The notes under the pieces are model-generated. The model made no database searches. It had not been told where the DNA came from and worked only from the letters and a program-made list of their open reading frames with translations. The position numbers were made by a program, and so were the translations under genes. Below, one piece after another: positions 9,401 to 16,894 of a stretch of DNA of 64,000 nt; the first letter of the stretch is position 1, and every line of letters begins with the position of its first letter. The stretch is from Gracilimonas sp040904925 (lineage in GTDB: Bacteria > Bacteroidota > Rhodothermia > Balneolales > Balneolaceae): NCBI GenBank assembly GCA_040904925.1, contig JBBDSP010000011.1:1-64000 (forward strand), read 5' to 3'.

Positions 9401-10627
9401 TTCCGCAAATTCCTGTCCTTTGTTGAGGATGAGGTCAGCCAACCATCCTCTTACCCCACCACTCAGGCAAATGATATCTTCGGCATATTCGGCTATCACT
9501 TCCTTATCGATCCTCGGATATTTATAGTAATATCCTTCAGTAAAACCAATAGAGCTTAGTTTGGAGAGGTTCTTGTATCCGTTCTGGTTCTTGGCGAACA
9601 TCGGGATCTGATAGCGCCGGTCTTTATTATCGCGGGTAAATTTCTTTTGCGTCCGGTCTTCAACCACATAAAACTCACAACCAATAATAGGTTTTATTCC
9701 CTCGGCATGAGCCGTTGCAGCAAATAAAAAAGCCCCGTACATATTTCCGAGATCAGCCAACCCAACCGCACTCATCCCGGCGTCTTTAGCTTTTTTAACC
9801 AGTTCTTTGATGCCTGACGTAGCCTGAAGCACCGAAAACTTGGAGTGATTATGCAGATGTGTAAAGGTAACCTGCTCTATTACCTCGCTACCAGTTGTCT
9901 CTTCTGTGTTTCCACTTTTTTTTTGAGCCTCTAATTGCTCCTCAGATTGCTTTGTTTTGAACCGTGAGGGGGAGACAAGATCAATATATTCTTCCCTCTT
10001 CATATAGCTCTGTGCCGACTCATACAGCTTGGCATCCATCGGGAAGTTCACCTTCGTAGCCCCGGTCCGAACCATCTCCAGGAAGATCCGGGCGGTGGCT
10101 TCCACATCGGCGGCGGCATCGTGAGCATCCTCAAAACCTTGATCAAAAAGGGCGTGATGCAATTCACCTAAGGAAGGCCATTTATAATTTCCGCCTCTTC
10201 CACCCTCGATCTTAGCCACATCGGTTCCATCAAGTTTGGTATCGATCTTAGGTTTATCAAGAATGGCCGATGAGATCTTTTTCCGGAGATATTCTGCCCC
10301 CATGATCTTCTCATCAAAACTGACGTTGTGCCCGATCAGAAAATATGCTTTGTTGATATCTTTTGAGAATTCACGCAGCACAAACTCAAGATCTACTCCT
10401 TCTTCCTGTGCGCGCTCAGTAGAAATACCGTGGATCTTTTCTGAATTGAAAGGGATGGTAAATCCTTCCGGCTTCACGATATAATTACCACTGTTGATAA
10501 GCTTTCCGGTATGATCGTGCAGCTGCCATGCAAGCTGAACCAGGCGCGGCCAGTTGTCTAATTCAGTAATGGGAGCTGAAAAATCTTGTGGTAATCCTGT
10601 GGTCTCAGTATCAAATATAAGGTACAT
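6410..10627 (-). CDS. dnaE: DNA polymerase III alpha subunit with fused N-terminal 3'-5' exonuclease
   Basis: Replicative DNA polymerase of 1405 residues, about 200 longer than ordinary DnaE. Residues 1-190 are a DnaQ/epsilon-like DEDDh exonuclease: FDTETTGLP (Exo I, 5-13), GHNVSFD (Exo II, about 99-105) and HDAAADVEAT (Exo III, about 169-178). A charged linker (about 215-250) leads to the PHP domain (HLHNH, 257-261). The polymerase core has GPGRGSAAG (614-622) and the catalytic PDIDIDFDDD (655-664). Further on come a helix-hairpin-helix region and an OB-fold near 1225-1300. The PHP site looks dead: the aligned metal ligands are replaced, for example ADLGN where active enzymes have TDHGN and SGGV where they have SGC. 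The alpha polymerase is certain; the fusion is directly visible in one uninterrupted frame. Confidence 0.96.
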   Translation of the reverse strand: MYLIFDTETTGLPQDFSAPITELDNWPRLVQLAWQLHDHTGKLINSGNYIVKPEGFTIPFNSEKIHGISTERAQEEGVDLEFVLREFSKDINKAYFLIGHNVSFDEKIMGAEYLRKKISSAILDKPKIDTKLDGTDVAKIEGGRGGNYKWPSLGELHHALFDQGFEDAHDAAADVEATARIFLEMVRTGATKVNFPMDAKLYESAQSYMKREEYIDLVSPSRFKTKQSEEQLEAQKKSGNTEETTGSEVIEQVTFTHLHNHSKFSVLQATSGIKELVKKAKDAGMSAVGLADLGNMYGAFLFAATAHAEGIKPIIGCEFYVVEDRTQKKFTRDNKDRRYQIPMFAKNQNGYKNLSKLSSIGFTEGYYYKYPRIDKEVIAEYAEDIICLSGGVRGWLADLILNKGQEFAEEELQWWMETFGDDFYLEVLNHGLEEEKRVNEVFRTFSEKYGVKLVATNNVFYLDEEDAKAHDALICIDDGELMTTPKGKGRDFRYGFPNEEFYFKSQDQMKELFVDMPEAIVSTQEIVEKIEPVKLEREIQLPRFELPEGFETEDDYLKHLTYEGAKPRYEELDEEVTERIELELGIIKEMGFAGYFLIVQDFIAAARDMGVYVGPGRGSAAGSVVAFCTGITNIDPLKYDLLFERFLNPERVSMPDIDIDFDDDGRQSVIEYVVNKYGVDQVAHIITFGSMAARSSVRDVARVLDLPLADADRIAKLVPEKPGTTLDDAFSEVKELRDIRDGEGLEAETLRMAHVLEGSVRNTGIHAAGIIIAPDKLTEYIPVSTAKDADLYVTQFDGNVIENAGMLKMDFLGLKTLSILKTAISYVKENHKKEYKLDDIPLDDEKTYKLFQQGGTSGIFQFESEGMRKHLKNLKPTSLNDLIAMNALYRPGPMQFIPDYIERKHGREKVEYDHEDLIELLEPTYGIMIYQEQIMKVAQRMGGYSLGEADVLRRIMGKKKPELLPPEEEKFVKQAVEKGYDEKTAKEVFDKMAMFAGYGFNKSHSAAYSVVAYHTMYFKANYPAEYMAAVMTHNMSDIKKVASFIEECQRMGIPVDPPNINTARGKFRAKDGRVQYGMSAIKGVGSSAIQHIVEEREENGDFSSIFDFATRVDLRVCNRKTMESLIIAGAFDTLNDNRAQLHDSVEDILSYAVRKQEEIRLNQGNLFGGDSGGPGSQEPKLREVNRWTQIERLNKERELIGFYLSGHPLSRFKEEIRLFGKQNLGDEVFGRLSDRSNIRFIAIITGIKRVTDKKGRPFAFLQVEDLNNSTEVIAFSKTYDQYMGLLQTDNVLFIDGVVDKRGGQPKVIANNFERVENLREKFQEQLNLKINLKTSELNKNDLKQMETLFSLNKGTTTVRFCIHSKEANAPIRMNVRNFVVEPNDDLLRGLREVLGEEAVQLVHAN

Positions 10628-10746
10628 GTAATCCCTTCGTTGTAGTAGAACTTCAAAGTTTGAATATACTATTCCTGCTCCTTCTATTCGAAGCTATTTG
10701 TTAACTATTTATCCACAATTTTAGGAGTGAAAGGTGAAAAGGTAAA

Positions 10747-11016
10747 TCACATACGAACTGAAAAGTCTTTAAAAACATCACTACTTGAATCCACTTCAGC
10801 CTTAATTTCTTTCACATAGCTTGCCGCCGGACCTTCTTTACACTTTTCGATCAGTTCATTTACCTGCTCCTCATCTCCCTGAAAAACAGCCTCTACCCTG
10901 TCATCCGGTAAATTCTGAACCCAGCCCGTCACACCCAAAGCTTCAGCATTCTTACGGGTGAAATGACGAAACCCTACGCCCTGAACTCGTCCTTCTATAA
11001 AAATATGCTTCTTCAA
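10747..11016 (-). CDS. acyP: acylphosphatase
   Basis: Small cytosolic enzyme that hydrolyses acyl phosphates; 89 residues, typical length. The signature EGRVQGVGFRHFTRKNA (residues 8-24) holds the phosphate-binding loop and catalytic Arg, and GWVQNLPDDRVEAVFQGD supplies the catalytic Asn and second motif. The start codon is TTG at 11014-11016; no in-frame ATG precedes the conserved core. It lies upstream of the polymerase gene on the same strand, with a gap of about 120 bases, and is divergent from oxyR. Confidence 0.93.
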   Translation of the reverse strand: MKKHIFIEGRVQGVGFRHFTRKNAEALGVTGWVQNLPDDRVEAVFQGDEEQVNELIEKCKEGPAASYVKEIKAEVDSSSDVFKDFSVRM

Positions 11017-11106
11017 TGCTCTTACTTTTTATCATTAAAACTCTATTTTATCGGTTCCCAATTATAGAAAATGATTTCGTAACGTTTCGTTCAATAAATT
11101 ACTCCC

Positions 11107-12039
11107 ATGACTTTAACCCAACTTTCATATATCGTAGCCGTTGATAAGCACCGGCACTTTGCCACTGCAGCCCAAAAGATCTATATCACCCAGCCAACGC
11201 TGAGTATGCAAATCCAAAAACTGGAAGATGAACTGGGAGTCCTGATCTTTGACCGTTCCAAATCTCCGGTCGTGCCCACCGCCATGGGTGAAGAGATCAT
11301 CAAACAGGCCAAACTTATCCTTAGCGGAGCAAAGCATATTGAAGATATGGTGGCGGTTCAGGGCGAAACACTGAAGGGAACCTTTCGGGTTGGGATTATT
11401 CCGACCATAGCGCCTTATCTTGTGCCGCTTTTCCTGAAGCCTTTCATTGAGACATATCCGGATGTGGAATTAATTTTTGAAGAAGCACTTACTGCTGAAG
11501 TTCTCAAAGGATTAAATGAAGATTATTTTGATGTGGGTATCATAGCTACGCCCACCGAACAGCATATGTTTGAGCAGGATCTTTTCCTGGAGCCGTTTCT
11601 GGCTTACGTCAGCCCCCAACACGAGCTGGCAAAAAAAGATAAGATCTGCGTAGATGACCTTTATAAAGAGGACTTATGGCTGCTCAATGAGGGACATTGT
11701 TTCCGCGACCAAACCATGAAGATCTGCAAAAAAAATAATGAGAAGCGGAATAAAGCTCCCATCATTTTTGAAAGCGGAAACCTTGAAACCCTGAAACGAC
11801 TGGTTGAACAGGATTTTGGCGTAACCCTTATGCCTTACCTCGCCATGAATAACCACGATACAAGCTGTGCAAACGGTGTGGTCAAAGAATTCGAAGACCC
11901 TATTCCTTCCCGCAAGATCCGCATGGTGTACAGCCGCGAGTTCCTGAAGAAAAACCTAATCGAAGCTTTTGCGGATGTGATCAAAGATTCTATCCCAAAA
12001 GAACTTGAATCACAGGAAGAGAAGATGGTGATTGAGTAG
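11107..12039 (+). CDS. oxyR: OxyR hydrogen peroxide-sensing LysR-type regulator
   Basis: LysR-family transcription factor of 310 residues that senses peroxide by forming an internal disulfide. The winged helix-turn-helix lies at about 1-60 (FATAAQKIYITQPTLSMQI). The ligand domain contains the OxyR hallmark: EGHCFRDQTMKIC with Cys198 and Cys207 matching the redox pair Cys199/Cys208 of the E. coli protein. That distinguishes it from generic LysR regulators. It is divergent from acyP with about 90 bases between starts. No katalase, ahpC or dps gene is adjacent, so its targets must lie outside the window; autoregulation from the divergent promoter region is plausible but no operator was recognised. 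Confidence 0.93.
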   Translation: MTLTQLSYIVAVDKHRHFATAAQKIYITQPTLSMQIQKLEDELGVLIFDRSKSPVVPTAMGEEIIKQAKLILSGAKHIEDMVAVQGETLKGTFRVGIIPTIAPYLVPLFLKPFIETYPDVELIFEEALTAEVLKGLNEDYFDVGIIATPTEQHMFEQDLFLEPFLAYVSPQHELAKKDKICVDDLYKEDLWLLNEGHCFRDQTMKICKKNNEKRNKAPIIFESGNLETLKRLVEQDFGVTLMPYLAMNNHDTSCANGVVKEFEDPIPSRKIRMVYSREFLKKNLIEAFADVIKDSIPKELESQEEKMVIE

Positions 12040-12044
12040 AGTGG

Positions 12045-12073
12045 ATCGTTAATGGTTAATCGTTGTTCGTTAA
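12045..12073. repeat. short-period GTTAAT repeat
   Basis: The 35-base gap between the convergent oxyR and antitoxin genes is filled by a short-period repeat, GTTAATGGTTAATCGTTG followed by TTCGTTAAC. It runs right up to the antitoxin's stop codon. Similar short-period elements based on other words occur at 13470-13597 and 25652-25735. Confidence 0.5.
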
Positions 12074-12280
12074 CTATTTTCGAATCTCCGATTTAACTTT
12101 TTCCCAATCTTTATAACTCACAGTACCTTCCTTTACTGCATTCTCTCTTTTAAGCAGTTCTTCACCGTGCCATTCCGGGGGTGAGTACTCAGGGGAAGAA
12201 GAAATATCATTCCAAAGGGTCTCCATGAGTTCGATCTTTTCGGATAAGGATAATTTATCGATAGCGATTGATTTGTTCAT
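12074..12280 (-). CDS. addiction-module antitoxin-like protein (orphan)
   Basis: A 68-residue acidic protein that matches the putative addiction module component family (PF09720/TIGR02574 type): an N-terminal helix LSLSEKIELMETLWNDI, then SPPEWHGEELLKRE and a C-terminal helix ending DWEKVKSEIRK. Members are usually followed by a RelE/ParE-type toxin gene that begins within a few bases of the stop codon. Here the stop codon is followed at once by a short repeat and then the convergent end of oxyR, so no toxin is present. It may be a solitary remnant, or act on a toxin encoded elsewhere. Family assignment is from memory of conserved motifs; the absence of a partner is directly seen. Confidence 0.7.
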   Translation of the reverse strand: MNKSIAIDKLSLSEKIELMETLWNDISSSPEYSPPEWHGEELLKRENAVKEGTVSYKDWEKVKSEIRK

Positions 12281-12391
12281 AGCATTTATAAACTACCATT
12301 ATTATATGATATTCAAGGGTGAATTTTTGAATTCCCCATGCCACGAACTGTCACTCTTTCTTCTTAGTTTAGTGGTTTTATGAATTGAAAG

Positions 12392-12466
12392 GTCATTCAG
12401 AGCGAAAGCGAAGAACCTTATCAGGTCTGTCACCTGAAGAGCCTTTGGCAGTAGCTTCACGATGAC
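12392..12466. repeat. intergenic inverted-repeat element, GTCATTC family (short copy)
   Basis: Begins GTCATTCAG and ends GATGAC, with an internal hairpin TCAGGT-CTGTC-ACCTGA (12421-12437). It resembles the element at 57-211 in its ends and layout. It ends 16 bases before the start codon of the exonuclease gene, so it makes up most of that gene's upstream region. Confidence 0.5.
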
Positions 12467-12481
12467 TCAAAAACAACCTTT

Positions 12482-13471
12482 ATGCTCAAAATCACCAAAG
12501 CCGGAAATCATGGAATACTGCTGCCACAGCTGGGTATCGGGCTGGATTACAGCGGAGCAAAAGCCGAACATATATTCGTCTCCCACGGCCACGCCGATCA
12601 CATTCCCTGGAAAGCAAAGGGAACGGTTTATGCCACTCCTCCCACTGCTGCTTTTATGAAATTACGAGGAGCGAAGTACAACGTTCAGAAACTTCCCTTC
12701 GGCCAATCCGTGGAAACAGAAAATGCCAAAGTCACCTTCTATCCGGCCGGACATATTCTCGGCTCTGCCATGACTTTTATAGAAAGTGAGTTCGGCAACC
12801 TCCTCTACACCGGCGATTACCGAACGCCGCCCTCTCCCGCCACCGAAGGTTTTGAACTTCCCGATGCGCCCATTCATCAATTTATTACGGAAGCTACTTT
12901 TAGTCTGCCGGTGTACAAATGGAAATCGTATGAGGAATTAAAAGCAGAGATCACTTCCTTTGTCCGGGGCGCATTGGAAAACGATCATACTCCAATATTT
13001 CTGGCTTACAATCTCGGAAAAGCACAAGAGATCATGCATCTTTTAAGTGATCAGGGTCACCCCATACAAATACACGGAGCGGGCTTTAAACTTTGCAGCG
13101 TGTATGAGGATTATGGAATCGATCTTGGTAATTACAAGACCTACGATCGTGATACTTGCGAGGGAAAGATCCTGATCTGCCCGAGTTCAGCCATCAACAA
13201 TGGCTTTGCCTCGAATGTTAAGAAAAAGCGCATCGCCTACTGCAGCGGCTGGGCGGCTATGGAAGCACGGCGAAGTCAGCTTACCCTAGATAAACTAATT
13301 CCCATCTCTGATCACCTCGATTTTTTTGAACTGATCCAGCTTTGCGAAAAACTCCGTCCTAAAATGACCTACATCACCCACACCCCGAACCCAAAGGTGG
13401 TGAAGCATTATCTGGATGAGCGGCAAATTCCTTCTCAGTTTTTAGATATGGCGGTAGAACCGAATGATTAA
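12482..13471 (+). CDS. ligase-associated metallo-beta-lactamase-fold DNA exonuclease
   Basis: Predicted metal-dependent DNA 3' exonuclease of the family genetically tied to ATP-dependent DNA ligases (TIGR04122 type); 329 residues. The MBL metal-binding motif is SHGHADHIPW (residues about 39-48). Later ligands follow in FYPAGHILGSAMTFIE and YTGDYR, and the C-terminal beta-CASP-like part ends with SDHLDF and YITHTPNPK. The ligase gene follows on the same strand after 138 bases. In other bacteria this pair sits with an Lhr-type helicase and a phosphoesterase in a repair cluster; neither of those is nearby. It probably trims damaged ends before sealing by the ligase. Confidence 0.87.
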   Translation: MLKITKAGNHGILLPQLGIGLDYSGAKAEHIFVSHGHADHIPWKAKGTVYATPPTAAFMKLRGAKYNVQKLPFGQSVETENAKVTFYPAGHILGSAMTFIESEFGNLLYTGDYRTPPSPATEGFELPDAPIHQFITEATFSLPVYKWKSYEELKAEITSFVRGALENDHTPIFLAYNLGKAQEIMHLLSDQGHPIQIHGAGFKLCSVYEDYGIDLGNYKTYDRDTCEGKILICPSSAINNGFASNVKKKRIAYCSGWAAMEARRSQLTLDKLIPISDHLDFFELIQLCEKLRPKMTYITHTPNPKVVKHYLDERQIPSQFLDMAVEPND

Positions 13472-13597
13472 TGCTAAATTTTAAATGTTAAATGATACTA
13501 CAACTCAGCACATTTACTCTCCGAAGAATATTACCGGTTTGCCATTTGTAACTACCCTAATACCCCATTTATAATTTAAAATTTAGCATTTAACATT
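13470..13597. repeat. inverted pair of AT-rich short-period repeats
   Basis: The left part (13470-13494) contains TGCTAAATTTTAAAT followed by GTTAAAT; the right part (13572-13597) contains the exact inverse ATTTAAAATTTAGCA followed by TTTAACATT. The two arms are separated by about 77 bases. The element fills the gap between the exonuclease stop codon, where it starts at once, and the ligase start codon. Confidence 0.6.
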
Positions 13598-13609
13598 CTT
13601 TAAGCACCG

Positions 13610-15328
13610 ATGAGTAAACAAGCTCAAAAAACCTTTTTAAAGTTAGCAACAACGGCTCAAAAAATAAGCGAGACGCGGGGAAGTAATGCGAAGATCAAAA
13701 TTTGTGCGGAGTATTTCAGTTCGCTGAGTGACGAGAAAGAGCTGGAGCTGGCTGCACAGTTTTTAGGGGAAGGTGCCTTCTCAGATGTATCCGGAAAGCG
13801 TGCTTCTGTGGGGAGCCGAACCTATTCTACTCTTGCTGCCGAGATCTGTGAAATTGATTACGAGAAGGTTTTCAAGCCCAGTAAAACAGCTGTTGGAAGT
13901 TCATCTGAAACCATCGAAAAATTATTCGCAAATATTCCGGAAGCGCAACAAAAATGGAAAGTGGACGACCTCTTGCTAAAGGATGTTGCTGAAATTTATG
14001 ACCGGCTTTACGAGGTTTCCTCCCGGGCAGATAAACAGAAAATACTGAAAAAGGCATGGCTACAAATGGCGCCACTGGAAGTGAAGTATTTTCTTAGAAT
14101 TTTGGGGAAAGGTTCGCTTAGGATCGAGTTTGAGTCAAAAAGCATTGTTTCGGCCATTGCCAAAGCCTTCGGACATAAAGTGGATGAAGCTCGATACGTG
14201 CACATGCTAACCGGTAGTATCGGGAGAACGGCAGTCCTGGCTTTTAAAAATGACCTGGAAGAAGCCCGTTTCAAACTGTTTCAGCCTATAGCCTTTATGC
14301 TGGCATCGCCGATCGAAAGTCGTGCTGTAGAGGATTATTCTGAGTATCTAGCCGAGGAGAAGTTTGATGGAATGCGTTGTCAGATCCACATAAAGGGAGA
14401 CAACGTAAAGATCTTTTCGCGAGACCTGAATGACATCACCCATTCCTTCCCTGAGATCGTGGAGTATTTCACAAAACGAGAACTTCCGGAAATGGTGCTG
14501 GATGGCGAGATCTGTGTGTTCAAGGATGACACTATTCTGCCATTCCAGCTTTTGCAAAAACGCATGGGATTGAAAAAGCCTTCCAAAAAAATACTGAGTG
14601 AATATCCCACCCTGCTTATTTCTTATGATATTTTGTTTTATGCCGGTGAGCCTGTATTTGAAAAGATACTGACTGAGAGGCGAGAACTTCTTTCTGAATT
14701 ATCATCAAAATTCCATTTCCCGATCACCACCCAAAAGCTAATTCAGAATGACGATCAAATTGAAGAGCTTTTTGAACTTGCCCTTGCTCATGGAAATGAG
14801 GGATTAATGCTTAAACATCGGGATTCGACCTACGAATACGGCCAACGCAGAAAATCCTGGCTGAAGGTGAAAAAGCCCGGCGGATCTCTGGATACCATCA
14901 TGATGTATGCGCATGCCGGAAGCGGTAAACGCGGAGGCACGTATTCTGACTTTACTTTAGGAGTTTCCGTGCGAGATGACGACCGTTATGAAGAAGAGTT
15001 CATCCCTATTGGAAAAGCGTATGGCGGATATACAAATGAAGAACTCAAAAAGATGAATGCACGCATCAAAGAAATCACTGCAGAAAAATATGGACCTACA
15101 TTGGGATTGTATCCCGACATTGTGGTGAAACTTGAATTTGATGATATACAGGTGAATAAAAGAACCAAGGCAAATTTCACGCTTCGGTTTCCCCGTTTCA
15201 AAGCGATAAGATGGGATCTTTCTCCGGATGATGTGGATACACTCAGGGATGTGGAGCGTTTATATGAAAAGAAAATAAATAAGGAACGAAAGACTCAAAA
15301 AATTCAGCCTTCATTCATCAATAGCTGA
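13610..15328 (+). CDS. ATP-dependent DNA ligase
   Basis: DNA ligase of 572 residues with the three-domain layout of archaeal-type/LigB-like ATP ligases. It has an N-terminal DNA-binding domain (1-225) and an adenylation domain with nucleotidyl-transferase motif I EEKFDGMR (catalytic Lys251). Motifs III, IIIa and IV follow as MVLDGEICVF, LISYDILFYAGEP and NEGLMLKHRDSTYEYG, motif V as KSWLKVKK, and an OB-fold forms the C-terminus. This is not the NAD-dependent replicative LigA, so it is an accessory repair ligase. The upstream exonuclease is its usual partner. Ku and LigD polymerase or nuclease domains are absent, which argues against the standard NHEJ LigD type. Confidence 0.93.
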   Translation: MSKQAQKTFLKLATTAQKISETRGSNAKIKICAEYFSSLSDEKELELAAQFLGEGAFSDVSGKRASVGSRTYSTLAAEICEIDYEKVFKPSKTAVGSSSETIEKLFANIPEAQQKWKVDDLLLKDVAEIYDRLYEVSSRADKQKILKKAWLQMAPLEVKYFLRILGKGSLRIEFESKSIVSAIAKAFGHKVDEARYVHMLTGSIGRTAVLAFKNDLEEARFKLFQPIAFMLASPIESRAVEDYSEYLAEEKFDGMRCQIHIKGDNVKIFSRDLNDITHSFPEIVEYFTKRELPEMVLDGEICVFKDDTILPFQLLQKRMGLKKPSKKILSEYPTLLISYDILFYAGEPVFEKILTERRELLSELSSKFHFPITTQKLIQNDDQIEELFELALAHGNEGLMLKHRDSTYEYGQRRKSWLKVKKPGGSLDTIMMYAHAGSGKRGGTYSDFTLGVSVRDDDRYEEEFIPIGKAYGGYTNEELKKMNARIKEITAEKYGPTLGLYPDIVVKLEFDDIQVNKRTKANFTLRFPRFKAIRWDLSPDDVDTLRDVERLYEKKINKERKTQKIQPSFINS

Positions 15329-15562
15329 TCTTTTAAAACCGGCCAATTCATCTGAATTATATATTCTTTTATTTCAATCAGGTCCAATTAAATGTTCTTC
15401 CTACTTGGCAATAAAAACATTCATTAACGGCCTCATTCTCATCCAGTTAGAAAATATTACAAGCGTTCACATTTTGTAATCCCTTTTAATAGTATTTAAC
15501 AATTGAAAGGGAGAGCTTTATTTAAAAATTGGGTTGTTAGAATTGAACCTTAAAATAGAGAA

Positions 15563-16882
15563 ATGAAAAAGTTATCATCCTTTACGAAATTATCATTAAT
15601 AGCTGCCACAGCTTTTATCTTTGTTGCCTGTTCAGCCGACGAAGATAATACAGACCAGCGACAAGAGAATAATGTAATCCCATCCGTGGAAGCTGTTCAA
15701 GCCCGATATGGTGCGCTTCCTTTAGTTGAAAGATTCAGCGGCAATGTGAGATCAGTTAATCAGGTTGCACTGTTCCCTGAGATCTCCGGTGTAGTTGAAG
15801 AAATATTTGTTCAAAATGGCGAGTATGTTGAAAAAGGCGATAAGCTTGTTCAAATGAATACAAATATCCTTCAGCAGCAACTCCAGCAAGCTGAAGCAGG
15901 ATTTAGAATAGCCAATGCAGAGCTAAAACAAGCCAAGGCCAGACTTACTGAGATTCAAAACGAATATAATCGCACTAAGCAACTTGAGGAAAAAGACCTC
16001 GTTAGTCAGGTTGAAGTAGAACGGGTTGAGGGACAACTACTCTCTGCCGAAGCCGATGTTGAGCTGGCGGAAGCCCGTCTCTCCCAGGCAGATTCACAGG
16101 TAAATGAACGCCAGGATGAACTTGATAAAGCGGTAGTTAGAGCTCCTATTTCAGGAACGGTTGGGCAAAGAAATGCTGAAATCGGTATGCAGGCTTCAAC
16201 GAATACTCAACTCTTCCTGATCGGCGATCTATCCCGGCTTAAAGTTCAGATCGTACTCACTGAGAGTATGTTGAACAGAATTGAGGTTGGTCAAACCGCT
16301 CGTATTTTAGTAGAGAACAGGGATGGTGAACAACAAATAGTTAATGCCGAAATATCCAGGATTTCTCCTTTTCTTAATGAAATTACCAGAAGCACTGAAG
16401 CAGAAATTGAAGTAAGTAATGACAGTGGTTTATTGAGACCCGGTATGTTCGTTCCTGTTGATGTTTTATTTGGTGAAAGTGAGCAGGCTACTCTCATTCC
16501 GGTCAGTGCTTTATATACTGACCCTTCTACCGGTGAAGAAGGAGTTTATATTGCCACTTCACTTGATTCTGAAATTGAACCTGTGAGTGATACTTCAGGA
16601 AGTTCAGATGGTCCAGGAGCAATGACAGAGCCGACTCAAGTTCAATTCAAAAGCATCAATGTGATTGCAGAAGGGAGAATGGAGCTTGGTGTTTCAGGTA
16701 TTGAAAATGGGCAATGGATCGTTACTGTTGGCCAGGACCTTTTATCAGAAGGACGAACACAAGCTCGAGTACGCGCCATGAGTTGGGATCGTATTTTTCA
16801 GCTTCAAAATCTTCAGCGGGAAGATTTACTGAGAGAGATCATGCAGGAGCGTGAGAACGAACCAAGCAATGTAAATCTATAA
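15563..16882 (+). CDS. RND efflux adaptor lipoprotein
   Basis: Periplasmic membrane fusion protein for the pump encoded 12 bases downstream. The signal sequence ends in a lipobox (FIFVACSADED), so it is probably lipid-anchored in contrast to the first adaptor in the window. The lipoyl half-motifs are SGVVEEIFVQNGEYVEKGDKL and VRAPISGTVGQRNAEIGMQAS, on either side of a long coiled-coil hairpin (about residues 100-190). The Ser/Gly-rich segment near residue 350 (SDTSGSSDGPG) is an insertion in the membrane-proximal domain. Transcription is with the pump; a 235-base gap upstream probably holds the promoter. Confidence 0.92.
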   Translation: MKKLSSFTKLSLIAATAFIFVACSADEDNTDQRQENNVIPSVEAVQARYGALPLVERFSGNVRSVNQVALFPEISGVVEEIFVQNGEYVEKGDKLVQMNTNILQQQLQQAEAGFRIANAELKQAKARLTEIQNEYNRTKQLEEKDLVSQVEVERVEGQLLSAEADVELAEARLSQADSQVNERQDELDKAVVRAPISGTVGQRNAEIGMQASTNTQLFLIGDLSRLKVQIVLTESMLNRIEVGQTARILVENRDGEQQIVNAEISRISPFLNEITRSTEAEIEVSNDSGLLRPGMFVPVDVLFGESEQATLIPVSALYTDPSTGEEGVYIATSLDSEIEPVSDTSGSSDGPGAMTEPTQVQFKSINVIAEGRMELGVSGIENGQWIVTVGQDLLSEGRTQARVRAMSWDRIFQLQNLQREDLLREIMQERENEPSNVNL

Positions 16883-16894
16883 TCAAATACCATC

